DNA from: Vreelandella piezotolerans
Lineage (GTDB): Bacteria; Pseudomonadota; Gammaproteobacteria; Pseudomonadales; Halomonadaceae
Assembly: GCF_012427705.1 (NCBI RefSeq)
Contig: NZ_CP048602.1
Coordinates: 2,046,001 to 2,110,000 of the forward strand
DNA: 64,000 bases
Direction of reading: 5' to 3'
Made by a program: the position numbers and the translations under genes. The notes below the pieces were generated by a model. That model saw only the letters and a list, made by a program, of their open reading frames with translations, ran no database searches and had not been told where the DNA came from. Shown here in pieces: positions 18,134-27,061 of this stretch (position 1 is its first letter; every line of letters begins with the position of its first letter).

Positions 18134-19372
18134 TTACCACGCTGGTAAATAATTATTATAGCTGCTTGTCTCAACCGGCATTCGTGACTGACGCAACTCC
18201 ATGATTTCTCTTAAGTAAAATACTCCTATACCGCTCACTAGCTTTTCATGTGATTTAAATTTGATCGCGCATTTGAGATACCCTTCTTCATATAGACGGT
18301 ATGCTTGCTCATACGACGTGCCAAGCAAAATCGCGGCTTCCGGCATACTGATGAGCAGATCTGCGACGTTTGGCACACGTGATTGCGGATTCTGATCAAC
18401 CAATCGTGCTAAAAAATTCTCCAATGGCGTCAAGACGAAATCGCTTTCTGGATAAGCCTTCAACAGCAGACGCGAAATGCCGACAATGTTGCCAAAAACA
18501 TCGTGAAATGAGGTTTTATTATAATCACATACTAATTTATCGCCTGAGAGCGCCGCTTGCTGCTCTAGTTCCTGTGTAAACACTTCAGGCCAATGCGTGA
18601 AATACTCGATAGCCCGCTCAATCGTAAGAGTGGAAACCTGATCACTAGCGTCTAGCGTTTTATGTATGTATAGCTGGTACCACAGCAAGCACGCTAGTCT
18701 CAAACTGATGGGTCGGATATCTAATAGTGGGTGCCTGGAAGGCGAATGCTCCCCTACTACCAGGCGACTCGCGATAAGCTGCCATTCTTCTGCTGGCTCC
18801 GTGCCAGCATTTCGAAGATCAAATCCGCAGCGGCAAGTATGCAAACATTCAGAATGGGTGTAATTTAATTTTTCTTCGCATTTGGGACACTCATGTAACA
18901 TCTGTTTGCTATGATTAATACAAGCTTCGTAGGGCATCCAGTGCCATTCTTGCCGAATATAGTTTGCTTCAGTGAGGCAATCCGGGCAGACAGGTATCCC
19001 CTTTTGGCGAACTAACGCTCGGGGTACATGGCTACCTGCATTAAAAAGGCTACTGTAGCGTGAACAAAATTTCTCACTGGAATGCATAACTGCCAAGTGC
19101 AGTAGCGGAAGTTTTTCATTATCTGTTAGCGACTCCACTAGCTTGAGCGCTCTGATGCGTCGACTACTACTCTGAGCCGCGTGATAAACATTTAAACGGC
19201 TCAACTCTACTGGGAACGCCCCTGCCGCTTCATGATCATGCAGTTGCAGCCAGTCTTTTATCGCTCTACTAAGCTGCTGATAGTATTCGAAAAAATTCTC
19301 TTGCGATAGACGGAGCATGTAGCTCTCAAGTGACTCGTTAATGAAAGGTCTTGGGCGGACAAGCAATTTCAT
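18134..19372 (-). CDS. tniQ: TniQ of the CRISPR-associated transposon
   Basis: A 412-residue TniQ-family protein that would bridge Cascade to the transposase. The N-terminal TniQ domain begins LLVRPRPFINESLESYMLRL. Zinc-ligand cysteines follow in VCPDCLTEANYIRQEWHW (near 130) and in LHECPKCEEKLNYTHSECLHTCRCGFD (near 165-190). The C-terminus carries a helix-turn-helix (AAILLGTSYEQAYRLYEEG). It is the first gene of tniQ-cas8/5-cas7-cas6. The ATG at 19372 has AGGTGG 8 bases upstream and is preferred to the GTG three codons before. It is distinct from the tniQ at 24428. Confidence 0.9.
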   Translation of the reverse strand: MKLLVRPRPFINESLESYMLRLSQENFFEYYQQLSRAIKDWLQLHDHEAAGAFPVELSRLNVYHAAQSSSRRIRALKLVESLTDNEKLPLLHLAVMHSSEKFCSRYSSLFNAGSHVPRALVRQKGIPVCPDCLTEANYIRQEWHWMPYEACINHSKQMLHECPKCEEKLNYTHSECLHTCRCGFDLRNAGTEPAEEWQLIASRLVVGEHSPSRHPLLDIRPISLRLACLLWYQLYIHKTLDASDQVSTLTIERAIEYFTHWPEVFTQELEQQAALSGDKLVCDYNKTSFHDVFGNIVGISRLLLKAYPESDFVLTPLENFLARLVDQNPQSRVPNVADLLISMPEAAILLGTSYEQAYRLYEEGYLKCAIKFKSHEKLVSGIGVFYLREIMELRQSRMPVETSSYNNYLPAW

Positions 19373-19600
19373 AGCAACCACCTGCTAAGATATCCTTATC
19401 AAACGTATAGCAGCTATCCACCATAAAGCATAAATTTTTTTCTAAAAAATATTGGCTTATAGAGCTCATCGCGCCTTCTTAATGATCAAAGGTTTAGCTG
19501 TCATGTCAGCGCCGCTCACGACTACCCGTTGTCACTACCATCGAATGAGCACACCTGGTCAAACAACACAAAAGCCTTGGGCTTATGCCTAGCCTAGAGA

Positions 19601-20390
19601 TTAGATGAGCTTAAACGGCTCAATATCTCGAAAAATGCCTGTTTTGGTCATGTCACGACGCAGCGTAAACGCTTCTACGGCTGCGACGGGGTCGACCTGT
19701 TTCAGCTGCTCGAAGTGGATACGGTTCCACTGTTGTCGTGTGGCACTGAGCGATTTTGGGGTCAGTTTGAGCGCCTTGGCGAGCATCGTCCATTCTCGAT
19801 CCGGCATCTCATCGTCAGATGGCAGGTCAATATCCAGCGCTATCGTGGTGTCGTCGCTTCCTAGATCAAAGTCAATCACCGTATCCCGGGGCCAGTCGAT
19901 CTCCTCCTGTCGATCCTGAAGCGTAATATCATCACGCTGCCTCAAGCACGCCCTGCTCTTCGAGCTGCTGTCGGGCAAGCTCGTGGTATCAAAATCGGCT
20001 TTGCGGTGCTCCCAGTGACGATAGTCGTCGTTAAAATGTTTATGCTGACATGCATTATCGGCATCGTGTTGACGGCGTGCCGGTGGCCATAGCGTTTTTC
20101 ACCATTGAAGAGGCACGGGCGTAGGCGGTGTGGAAGCAGGCTCAGTAAAATAGTGTGGTACATAGCCACAGAACTGAGGGGAAGGAATATCGTCGCTCGC
20201 ATGGCGACTAAGCCAGAACACATCTTGATTGTTGAAAGATGTCCCATTTTCAAAGAGATAGCACACGTTGCCGTCTTTATTAGCTGATTGATGAAATCCC
20301 AGAGACTCTACTGATCTACATCCGCGTTCAAGTGTTGTAAGCTCAAAATGAGAATTGTTATAGCATAGGGTCTATAATTGCCTATGATTA
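19601..20390 (-). pseudogene. Decayed unidentified gene(s)
   Basis: On the minus strand, codons read openly from about 20390 (YNNSHFELTTLERGCRSVES) through HASDDIPSPQFCGYVPHYF, hit a TGA near 20105, then continue in the same frame ([15 protein letters not shown]). From about 19980 the frame gives a 125-residue open stretch with [20 protein letters not shown]. Near the overlap another frame reads [14 protein letters not shown] and stops, suggesting either a frameshift or two genes that ended and started there. I do not recognise the family. It is probably an inactivated cargo gene of the island. The surrounding bases 19373-19600 show no gene. Confidence 0.4.
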
Positions 20391-20429
20391 AGGCTGACTA
20401 CTCAAACGCGAAAATTTAAGGATTTACTA

Positions 20430-20543
20430 ATGAGCAACACCTTGCAGTTTTGGTTAGGCATATCCCCTATTTTAATTATCATGATAAGCACTGTCATGGC
20501 TGGTGCATACGTAGTGTATGCTCGAAAAAGCAGAAAATTGTAA
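20430..20543 (+). CDS. Small membrane peptide, 37 residues
   Basis: The reading frame MSNTLQFWLGISPILIIMIS continues to TVMAGAYVVYARKSRKL. It forms one transmembrane segment with a positively charged C-terminus. AAGGA lies 8 bases before the ATG. It resembles in shape small single-span proteins associated with membrane complexes, but there is no partner nearby. It lies between the decayed gene and the insertion site of the Tn7-like element. The bases 20544-20806 hold nothing recognisable. Confidence 0.4.
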   Translation: MSNTLQFWLGISPILIIMISTVMAGAYVVYARKSRKL

Positions 20544-20806
20544 AAGCATCATAAAAAATCATCGCTTTTCACGTACCTAAATAGAAACGTCCTTTTGACT
20601 AAATGCATCCAACAACCAATACATAAGAGTTACTATTTAAATTGCAGCAGCGTTTTTAAAAAATACAATCTGAGAAACCCATGATCTTTAAAGATAAAAA
20701 TAAGATCCTGCAATAGTTACAAAAATCACAATAAAGATTTTAGCCCCACTCAAACTGAACCCAGTGCAAATCTCGAAAGCAGCTATTAGCCTCTAAAAAA
20801 GACTAA

Positions 20807-20940
20807 TGTCATTTTCAGCAATTAATGCGACCCTCAGCGCGTAATATCGGGCTATTATGGTAGTCTGTACAGGATTGAGTGCGACAGAATTACTAGAAAT
20901 TGCTGCGACAGGCTACGTTTTATTCAATATTTGGTGCGAC
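20807..20940 (+). repeat. Left end with four TnsB-type sites
   Basis: Four copies of a loosely conserved site ending in TGCGAC occur, the hexamers being at 20826, 20880, 20904 and 20935. An AATT core precedes the first three. They lie upstream of and into the first codons of tnsA, so transposase binding would cover the promoter and start of its own operon. Confidence 0.8.
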
Positions 20941-21626
20941 TGCCCATGCCATTGCCTACATCCGTTCGTAAAATTGGCCCTACCCGACGAAGTGTGTCTG
21001 GCTACTATGCCTTTCGCGGGGAGGAGTCTATTGCGTTCGAGTCGACGCTCGAACGTGATTTCCTCATCAAGGCTGACTTTGATGTGAGCGTCCTTGGTGT
21101 GATTTCCCAGCCGTGCGAGATCCCGTTTCATCATCCAGTGACCGGTAGGCGTTACACCTACACGCCGGATTATTTGGTTTATTACCGTCTCGGTAACCGT
21201 CATTACAAGGACTACCCGAAACCTCTCCTGGTGGAGGTCAAACCACGGGAAAAGTGGCAAGCACATTGGCGTGAATGGTCGCCTAAATGGAAGGCGGCGA
21301 TGCGGCATGCCAGCAACGAGGGGGGGTCGTTTAGCATTCATGACGAGAGCCGCATTCGTGATAAGACCCTGGACAACATCACCTTCTTGGCGCGCTACAA
21401 ACGAATGGTGTTTCCCTCGGTTGAAAGCCAGGCAGTGCTCAATACGGTGAGGGAGATGGGGGTGGCGACCTTGGATTACCTGCTGTCTCGGCACTTCATG
21501 GGCGACATTTATCGGGCAGAGGGGATTGCACACTTATGGCACCTGCTGGCGACTCGGCAACTAGATTGCGATATGGCTCAATCCTTTAGCCCTCTATCAG
21601 AGGTGTGGATACCCGATTATGAATAA
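20931..21626 (+). CDS. tnsA: TnsA-like endonuclease
   Basis: A 231-residue TnsA that cuts the 5' strands at the transposon ends. The catalytic residues of this restriction-enzyme-like fold are visible: a glutamate in FESTLERDFL (about 39), an aspartate in YTPDYLVYY (about 80) and the E-x-K of LLVEVKPREKW (about 100). No strong ribosome site is seen. Starts are possible at TTG 20931, GTG 20934 or ATG 20946. The last TnsB-type site overlaps this start. Its 3' end overlaps tnsB by 8 bases. Confidence 0.9.
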   Translation: MVRLPMPLPTSVRKIGPTRRSVSGYYAFRGEESIAFESTLERDFLIKADFDVSVLGVISQPCEIPFHHPVTGRRYTYTPDYLVYYRLGNRHYKDYPKPLLVEVKPREKWQAHWREWSPKWKAAMRHASNEGGSFSIHDESRIRDKTLDNITFLARYKRMVFPSVESQAVLNTVREMGVATLDYLLSRHFMGDIYRAEGIAHLWHLLATRQLDCDMAQSFSPLSEVWIPDYE

Positions 21627-23547
21627 TCATCGTGACATCACAGCTGAACCCAGTAACGGTGTTGCCCAAACACGCCAACACTTGCAAATCACGGTGGGTG
21701 AGCAGGTTCAGAAAGATGACACCGTTTACCGAATTTCTCAGGTGCTCGATTTTGAGACGGTCATTGGTATTGCCGTTGAGTCCGGGCGTAGTTGTCCGCT
21801 TCGCATCAGTGAATTAACGCCTTTCCATAGCGGACCTGCCCCCCTTGAGCAGGATATGTCTGAGATTGGGGATGCCGATTGGCGGGAGGCTGAGCATCGC
21901 CTCTCCATCATTAAGCCCTTGGTGGATCGTCATACCGTAGGGCGAGATGCAGCGGAAGAGCGTGCTAAACAAACGGGGGTGGATACGGCCACGATTTATC
22001 GTTGGTTGAAGCGGTACAAGGCGACGGGCTCGGTGCTTGCATTGATTCCTCGAAAGCCAGGATGGAAGAAGGGTAAGTCGCGTATCCCCGCGCATGCCGA
22101 GGCGGTCATTCAGGAAGTCATCAAAGAGGTGTACCTGACGCTGCAGCGTCCCTCCGCGCAAAAAGCGGTACAGGAAGTGATGCGGCGTTGCCATGAACGG
22201 CGCATCGACCCGCCGAGCCCTGGTACCGTTCGTGCTCGTCTGCGGGATATTCCAGAGCGTGACCGGTTGCGTGGCCATGGCTTTAGAGACAAAGCCATTA
22301 ACAAGTTCCAGCCAGCGGCTGGGAAGTTTCCCAATGCGGACTACCCGCTAGCGGTCATGCAGATTGACCACACGCCTGCCGATATTATTTTAGTCGATGA
22401 CGTGCATCGCAAACCGATTGGTCGACCATGGATCACATTGGCCATGGACGTGTGTACCCGTGTGGTCACGGGGTATTACTTATCGTTTGATCCACCCTCT
22501 GAAACATCCGTCGGCATGTGTGTGGCTCAATCAATGCTGCCTAAAGATGAATGGCTGCTGCTGCATAACGTGGAGGCTGAGTGGCCGGTATGGGGCACTC
22601 CCGCCACGATTCATGTCGATAACGGCCCCGATTTTCGCTCAGAGACGTTTCGGCGCTCATGCCTAGCCTATGGAATCAATCTTGAATTTCGGCCTGTTAA
22701 GCAGCCTCGTTACGGTGGCCACATCGAGCGGTTGCTGGGCTCTCTTCTCAAAGAGATCCATAACCTGCCTGGGACGACCTTTTCCTCCATTAAAGAGAAA
22801 GAGGGGTACGATCCAGAGAAGCACGCGGCCATGACGAAAAGCGAGTTTGAAGAGTGGCTGGTGACGTTGATTTGTAAGGTTTACCACCAGCGTCTTCATT
22901 CTGGGATTGGTATGTCACCGATGCGGAAATGGGAAGTCGGTGTGTTTGGCAATGCCGATGTGCAGGGAGTGGGCTTAGCGCCACGGCCTGCTGATAGACT
23001 TTCTGTACTGCTCGATTTTTTGCCCAGCTTTCAGCGCACGATCCAGACTTTTGGTGTGACCATCGATGGCATGAACTATTACGATGAGGCGCTCAGGCCA
23101 TGGATCAATGCCAAAGATCCAGACACGCCGAACAAGAAACGCACCTTTGTGTTTCGGCGTGACCCTCGTGACATTAGCGTCATTTGGTTCAAAGACCCGG
23201 AGCTCGGGCAGTATTTTCGTGTGCCCTTTGCCAATCTCGCTCTCCCCTCAATGAGTGTTTGGGAGCATGCCCAGGCCAAAGCACGCCTTCGCCAGGAAGG
23301 CAGGAGTTCGGTCAATGAGTCTGAAATTCTACGCGCTATTAGTGAACTGCGAACCCATGTGGAGGAGTCGCAAGCACGTACCAAGCGAAGTCGCCGTCAG
23401 GCACAACGACGTAAAGAACATGAGAAAAAGGTGACGCCTGCTGATCCCCTTTTACATGCGCCCTCAACCGCGGCCCCCAAAGAGTCAACCGCTCAGGCAG
23501 ACGGTCTCTTGTCGGGTGATATCGATGTGAACTGGGACATATCATGA
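21619..23547 (+). CDS. tnsB: TnsB-like DDE transposase
   Basis: A 642-residue transposase of the TnsB/TniA family. An N-terminal helix-turn-helix region lies at about 85-210 (GVDTATIYRWLKRYKATGS). The rve catalytic core has the first aspartate in VMQIDHTPADI (about 250), the second in IHVDNGPDF (about 335) and the glutamate in PRYGGHIERLLG (about 370). It binds the end repeats and joins 3' ends to the target. It overlaps tnsA and, by 4 bases, tnsC. Full length with no stop. Confidence 0.94.
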   Translation: MNNHRDITAEPSNGVAQTRQHLQITVGEQVQKDDTVYRISQVLDFETVIGIAVESGRSCPLRISELTPFHSGPAPLEQDMSEIGDADWREAEHRLSIIKPLVDRHTVGRDAAEERAKQTGVDTATIYRWLKRYKATGSVLALIPRKPGWKKGKSRIPAHAEAVIQEVIKEVYLTLQRPSAQKAVQEVMRRCHERRIDPPSPGTVRARLRDIPERDRLRGHGFRDKAINKFQPAAGKFPNADYPLAVMQIDHTPADIILVDDVHRKPIGRPWITLAMDVCTRVVTGYYLSFDPPSETSVGMCVAQSMLPKDEWLLLHNVEAEWPVWGTPATIHVDNGPDFRSETFRRSCLAYGINLEFRPVKQPRYGGHIERLLGSLLKEIHNLPGTTFSSIKEKEGYDPEKHAAMTKSEFEEWLVTLICKVYHQRLHSGIGMSPMRKWEVGVFGNADVQGVGLAPRPADRLSVLLDFLPSFQRTIQTFGVTIDGMNYYDEALRPWINAKDPDTPNKKRTFVFRRDPRDISVIWFKDPELGQYFRVPFANLALPSMSVWEHAQAKARLRQEGRSSVNESEILRAISELRTHVEESQARTKRSRRQAQRRKEHEKKVTPADPLLHAPSTAAPKESTAQADGLLSGDIDVNWDIS

Positions 23548-24428
23548 ACACACACCTTCATCCTGATCTTCGTTATGTCTTGGGACTGTCCGCCAAAGAG
23601 CGAATGGAGTTTATGGATCAACCTCGATGGTTGGGATATCCATTGGCCAATCGTGTCATCGAGGTCATGCGTGGGCTGATGGAGAAGCCTAGCCGTCCTC
23701 GTATGCCTAACCTGTTGCTCGTGGGTGATTCCAACAACGGAAAGACAACCATCGTTCAACGGTTTCGTAAACAGTACGGTGAGGGCTACGTGAATGAAGA
23801 CGTAGAACCGGTGAAACCCGTGATCGTCACTCAAGCCCCACCGAGTGCCGATGAGAAAAGTCTGTATATTGCAGTGCTAGAGAGCTTTTGGGCTCCCTAT
23901 CGGCCTTCAGACCCGGTACCCAAGCTACGCTACCAAGTGATTCATCAACTGCGGGCTTGCCATACGCGCCTGTTGATCATTGATGAGTTCCACTCATTGT
24001 TAACCGGTGGAGCCGTCAAGCAGCGGGAAACGATGAATGCCATTAAGCTCCTATGCAATGAGTTGATGATTCCCATCGTTGGCGTGGGCACGCAGGATGC
24101 CGTGCGGGTGCTGCATTCAGACCCGCAGCATGCGAGTCGCTTTGATGTGGTCGCGTTACCCAAGTGGGAGCTCAATCAGGAGTTTCAGAAGCTGCTCGCT
24201 GGCTTTGAGAAGATCCTGCCGCTCAAACACCCCTCCCAGTTACATGAGCCACAATTGGCTACCCAGCTTCACGCGATCTCTGGCGGTAATTTGGGTGACC
24301 TTCACCGGCTGCTGATTGAGTGTGCCAATGCCGCTATTCTGTCCGGGGCTGAGCGTATCGATGAGAAAATTATCCAGAGTAAATCGTGGGTGCGACCAAC
24401 CCGTGGCATTAGGGAAGTGATGCTGTAA
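23544..24428 (+). CDS. tnsC: TnsC/TniB-like AAA+ regulator
   Basis: A 294-residue AAA+ ATPase. Walker A is LLVGDSNNGKTTI near residue 55 and Walker B is RLLIIDEFHSLL near 145, with a sensor-like VGVGTQDA at about 180. It passes the target-site signal from a TniQ-type or TnsE-type selector to TnsAB. It is short compared with Tn7 TnsC (about 555) and matches TniB size. It overlaps tnsB by ATGA, and its stop is fused to the tniQ start (TAATG). Confidence 0.92.
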   Translation: MNTHLHPDLRYVLGLSAKERMEFMDQPRWLGYPLANRVIEVMRGLMEKPSRPRMPNLLLVGDSNNGKTTIVQRFRKQYGEGYVNEDVEPVKPVIVTQAPPSADEKSLYIAVLESFWAPYRPSDPVPKLRYQVIHQLRACHTRLLIIDEFHSLLTGGAVKQRETMNAIKLLCNELMIPIVGVGTQDAVRVLHSDPQHASRFDVVALPKWELNQEFQKLLAGFEKILPLKHPSQLHEPQLATQLHAISGGNLGDLHRLLIECANAAILSGAERIDEKIIQSKSWVRPTRGIREVML

Positions 24429-25516
24429 TGCCCTGGGCGCTGAGTGTGCCCCTGTTGCCTGAGGAGTCCCTTTCCTCATGGTTCGTTCGGGCGGCGTTGA
24501 GGCAGGGATGTGATCCTTTGTCGCTCACCGGGGCTATTTGGCCAACATGGCGTATATGGACGAGGGATATTGACAGGGAAATTCCCTTCGTAAGAATGCG
24601 CCCATTAGTCAATGCCTCGGGGATCTCTTCTGCTGAGTTTCAGAAGGCGGGGATGCGGGACGATTGTGAGAAAGTGGTCGGTTACTCATTACCGGAAACG
24701 CGGACTTGGCCCTGGTTGTTAGCACTCGGCAGCCGAAATCGAACCCGCCATGGAGGACAACAGGTATGCACGTTGTGCTTGGCAGAGGACTCAACCCCCT
24801 ACTTGCGCCGATAATGGCGATTCGCTTGGCACACTGGGTGCCGCTTTCATGGGGTGCAGCTGATAGATGAGTGCCCAGCATGTAAGGCCCCGATAGAGCC
24901 CCATCGCCTGTCAGCGGAAGATCAACATTTAGCTCAGTGCAGCCGGTGTCATGACGATTTTAGAAAGGCGGTGCACACGTCGCATTTACCTGAAGCGTTC
25001 AGTTTCCAAGTGATGGCGGATCGTGTTTTAAAAACGGATAACGTGACGTTTAGGCAGGCCTCTATCGCACCCGCCGATTGGTTTTCTATGGTGACCTTCT
25101 TTCTTGGCGTTGTACGGCGTGCAAGTCGGCGGCCTTCGTCACCCCTCGGCGATGCGCTTCTGTCATTGGGCGTTTCGGTTACGGATAGCCGGATGCCTTT
25201 GTCTGGGTTAGCGTTTGAGCTGTTGCCTGTCAGCGAGCGTCGTGCTTTATTAGCGCGGGTTGAGCGGTTAGTGAGCATAGGCGTTGAGGAAACGTTCAAT
25301 GCGTTGGTCGCGTTCAATGTGAAAACGAGCGCGCTTCATGATCCCCGAAAGTCACCCCCCGTTGTGCTGTTGCCAATGTTGTCACGATTATCTCATCACC
25401 CTCATGGGCCACATCGCCGCCGCGTTCAACCGGATCATCGCCCTACGTCGGAACGTGCTGTTAGAGCCTCTTGGGCGCGTTTAAAACGCAGAATGAAAGC
25501 GGAGCCAACCTTTTGA
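24428..25516 (+). pseudogene. tniQ: tniQ with in-frame stop codon (Tn7-like element)
   Basis: The frame encodes a TniQ-family protein of about 362 codons, opening WALSVPLLPEESLSSWFVRA. A TAA at 24812-24814 interrupts it between TPYLRR and WRFAWHTGCRFHG. The expected residue there is glutamine, so one CAA-to-TAA change explains it. After the stop the same frame continues with the zinc-ligand block LIDECPACKAP and CSRCHDDF. The zinc region would be lost unless the stop is read through. The start overlaps the tnsC stop, and the end overlaps the tnsF-like start. Confidence 0.85.
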
Positions 25517-26931
25517 ATCAACACCAAACGGTCGGCTGCGATGAGTGTGGCCGGGAAGTCTCCAAGTTGTGGCGACGCCACAAGGGGCATGGTTACTGCT
25601 CAACCTGCTATGCCCGGGTGTTTAAGCGACGGATGTGCCCACGATGCGGTGAGTTAGCCCGCCTGCCGAAGAATGACCCAGAAGCCGTCTGTCGCCAGTG
25701 TGATGTCGACAAGCCGTGCGCAAGATGTGGAAAAGCCAGCTCAGACTACAACATCGGCAAGGTTACTCCATACGGCCCTGTCTGCAACGCATGTGCTCCC
25801 TATTTTCGAGAGCCGGAACCCTGCGAGGCGTGTGGGAGGCCGTCTCAACGTCTTACCCGGGTGACTCGCATGGGTCATGATCATCGCTTATGTCCAAGCT
25901 GTGCGACTGCAGACCACGGTACCTGCTCTGCGTGTCGTCGACATCGTTTATTGGTGGTGGTACCCAACGGGGATGCGTTGTGCAAAGCCTGTTATGAGCA
26001 AGGTGAGGTTGCCTGCCCATCGTGTGGCCATCCTATGCCAGCGGGTCGAGGCGATGCTTGTGAGCCTTGCTACTGGACGCGGACATGTCGTAAGCGGATC
26101 ACCATTGGCCAAGCTGGTATCAGTGCCAAAGCGTTAAGTGAGGCATTTGGGGAGTTTGGTGAATGGTTGATTCGCACCACGGGGCCGCATAAGGCTGCCC
26201 TCAAGATCAACCATTTCTTATCGTTCTTCCTGGAGCTCGACCAGGCATGGTCACGCATACCAAGCTATACGGAACTGCTCCATCACTTTGGGGCTGAGGG
26301 GTTGCGGCGTGTGAGGCTCCCTATGCGCTGGTTGCATGAAGAGAAAGGGGTTGAGCCGGATCATCAGGCCAAGCGCATCAGCTCGGAGAAACGGCGTATT
26401 CAGGCGTGCCTCAGTTCCATGCCGTCCGCTTCGTTATCAGAAGGCGTGCTGCAAACCTATTGGCAGCAATTGGAAGCACGTATTGAGGCGGGCAGAACGT
26501 CGCATACGTCCGCACGCTTTGCACTAAGCGCAGCAGCCGCATTGTTACTCAATACTGACCGAGAGGGACAGCGGCTACCTAACCAGGGCGATGTGGACAG
26601 TTACTTGAGTGCGGTGCCCGGACAAGCAGCCTCGGTGACGGGGTTTACCAATTTCTTAAATCGCCAACATGCCACCACACTGACCCCTAGGGTGGATGAG
26701 AAACGGGCAAGAAAACGGCGAAAAGAAAAGTTGGCTCGCACCATGATGCAAATGGCTAAGTCCGCTGATCAAGGGGAGGAGTGGAAGGAGCGGTGGGTCG
26801 TCACTGCCATGGAATACTTTCATGACAAGAAAGTATCTAAAAAAGCACTCCGTCAACAGACCATAGAACATTCAGGAGACGGGGTACGGGTTAGCATGAA
26901 GGGTGTGAGCTACTGGCTGCCTATTGCATAA
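25513..26931 (+). CDS. TnsF/TniE-like target-selection protein with zinc ribbons
   Basis: A 472-residue protein. The first 205 residues are packed with about ten CxxC pairs (CDECGRE, MCPRCGEL, CARCGKA, CEACGRP, CSACRRH, CPSCGHP), that is several zinc ribbons. The C-terminal part is helical and resembles the SAM-like core-binding region of tyrosine recombinases. This fits the fifth gene (tniE, TnsF-like) of comM-targeting Tn7-like elements. Tyrosine recombinase catalytic residues are not obvious. The start chosen is the TTG at 25513, with GGAG 8 bases upstream and overlapping the tniQ stop. Family assignment is by context and composition. Confidence 0.65.
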   Translation: MNQHQTVGCDECGREVSKLWRRHKGHGYCSTCYARVFKRRMCPRCGELARLPKNDPEAVCRQCDVDKPCARCGKASSDYNIGKVTPYGPVCNACAPYFREPEPCEACGRPSQRLTRVTRMGHDHRLCPSCATADHGTCSACRRHRLLVVVPNGDALCKACYEQGEVACPSCGHPMPAGRGDACEPCYWTRTCRKRITIGQAGISAKALSEAFGEFGEWLIRTTGPHKAALKINHFLSFFLELDQAWSRIPSYTELLHHFGAEGLRRVRLPMRWLHEEKGVEPDHQAKRISSEKRRIQACLSSMPSASLSEGVLQTYWQQLEARIEAGRTSHTSARFALSAAAALLLNTDREGQRLPNQGDVDSYLSAVPGQAASVTGFTNFLNRQHATTLTPRVDEKRARKRRKEKLARTMMQMAKSADQGEEWKERWVVTAMEYFHDKKVSKKALRQQTIEHSGDGVRVSMKGVSYWLPIA

Positions 26932-27021
26932 GGGCTCAGATGCCTTATTGATACGTTAACAAGCACCAAAGCACACATAAGTGTAAACCCTGTTGTTTGT
27001 CGTTAGATGCGTTATGGGTGT

Positions 27022-27049
27022 ACCGCCCCGGCCTATTGGCCGGGGCGGT
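27022..27049. terminator. Strong GC hairpin between convergent operons
   Basis: A perfect 12-base stem (ACCGCCCCGGCC / GGCCGGGGCGGT) with loop TATT lies between the tnsF-like gene and the convergent cargo genes. There is no clear T tract on either side, but its place suggests a bidirectional terminator. Confidence 0.55.
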
Positions 27050-27061
27050 TCAGGTGAGATA

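Noticed and set aside
20931..24428. TnsABC as the cognate transposase of the I-F3 module
   Set aside because: A transposon terminus and target duplication lie between tnsA and the cas operon, and the matching terminus is at 44971. The genes belong to the inserted element.
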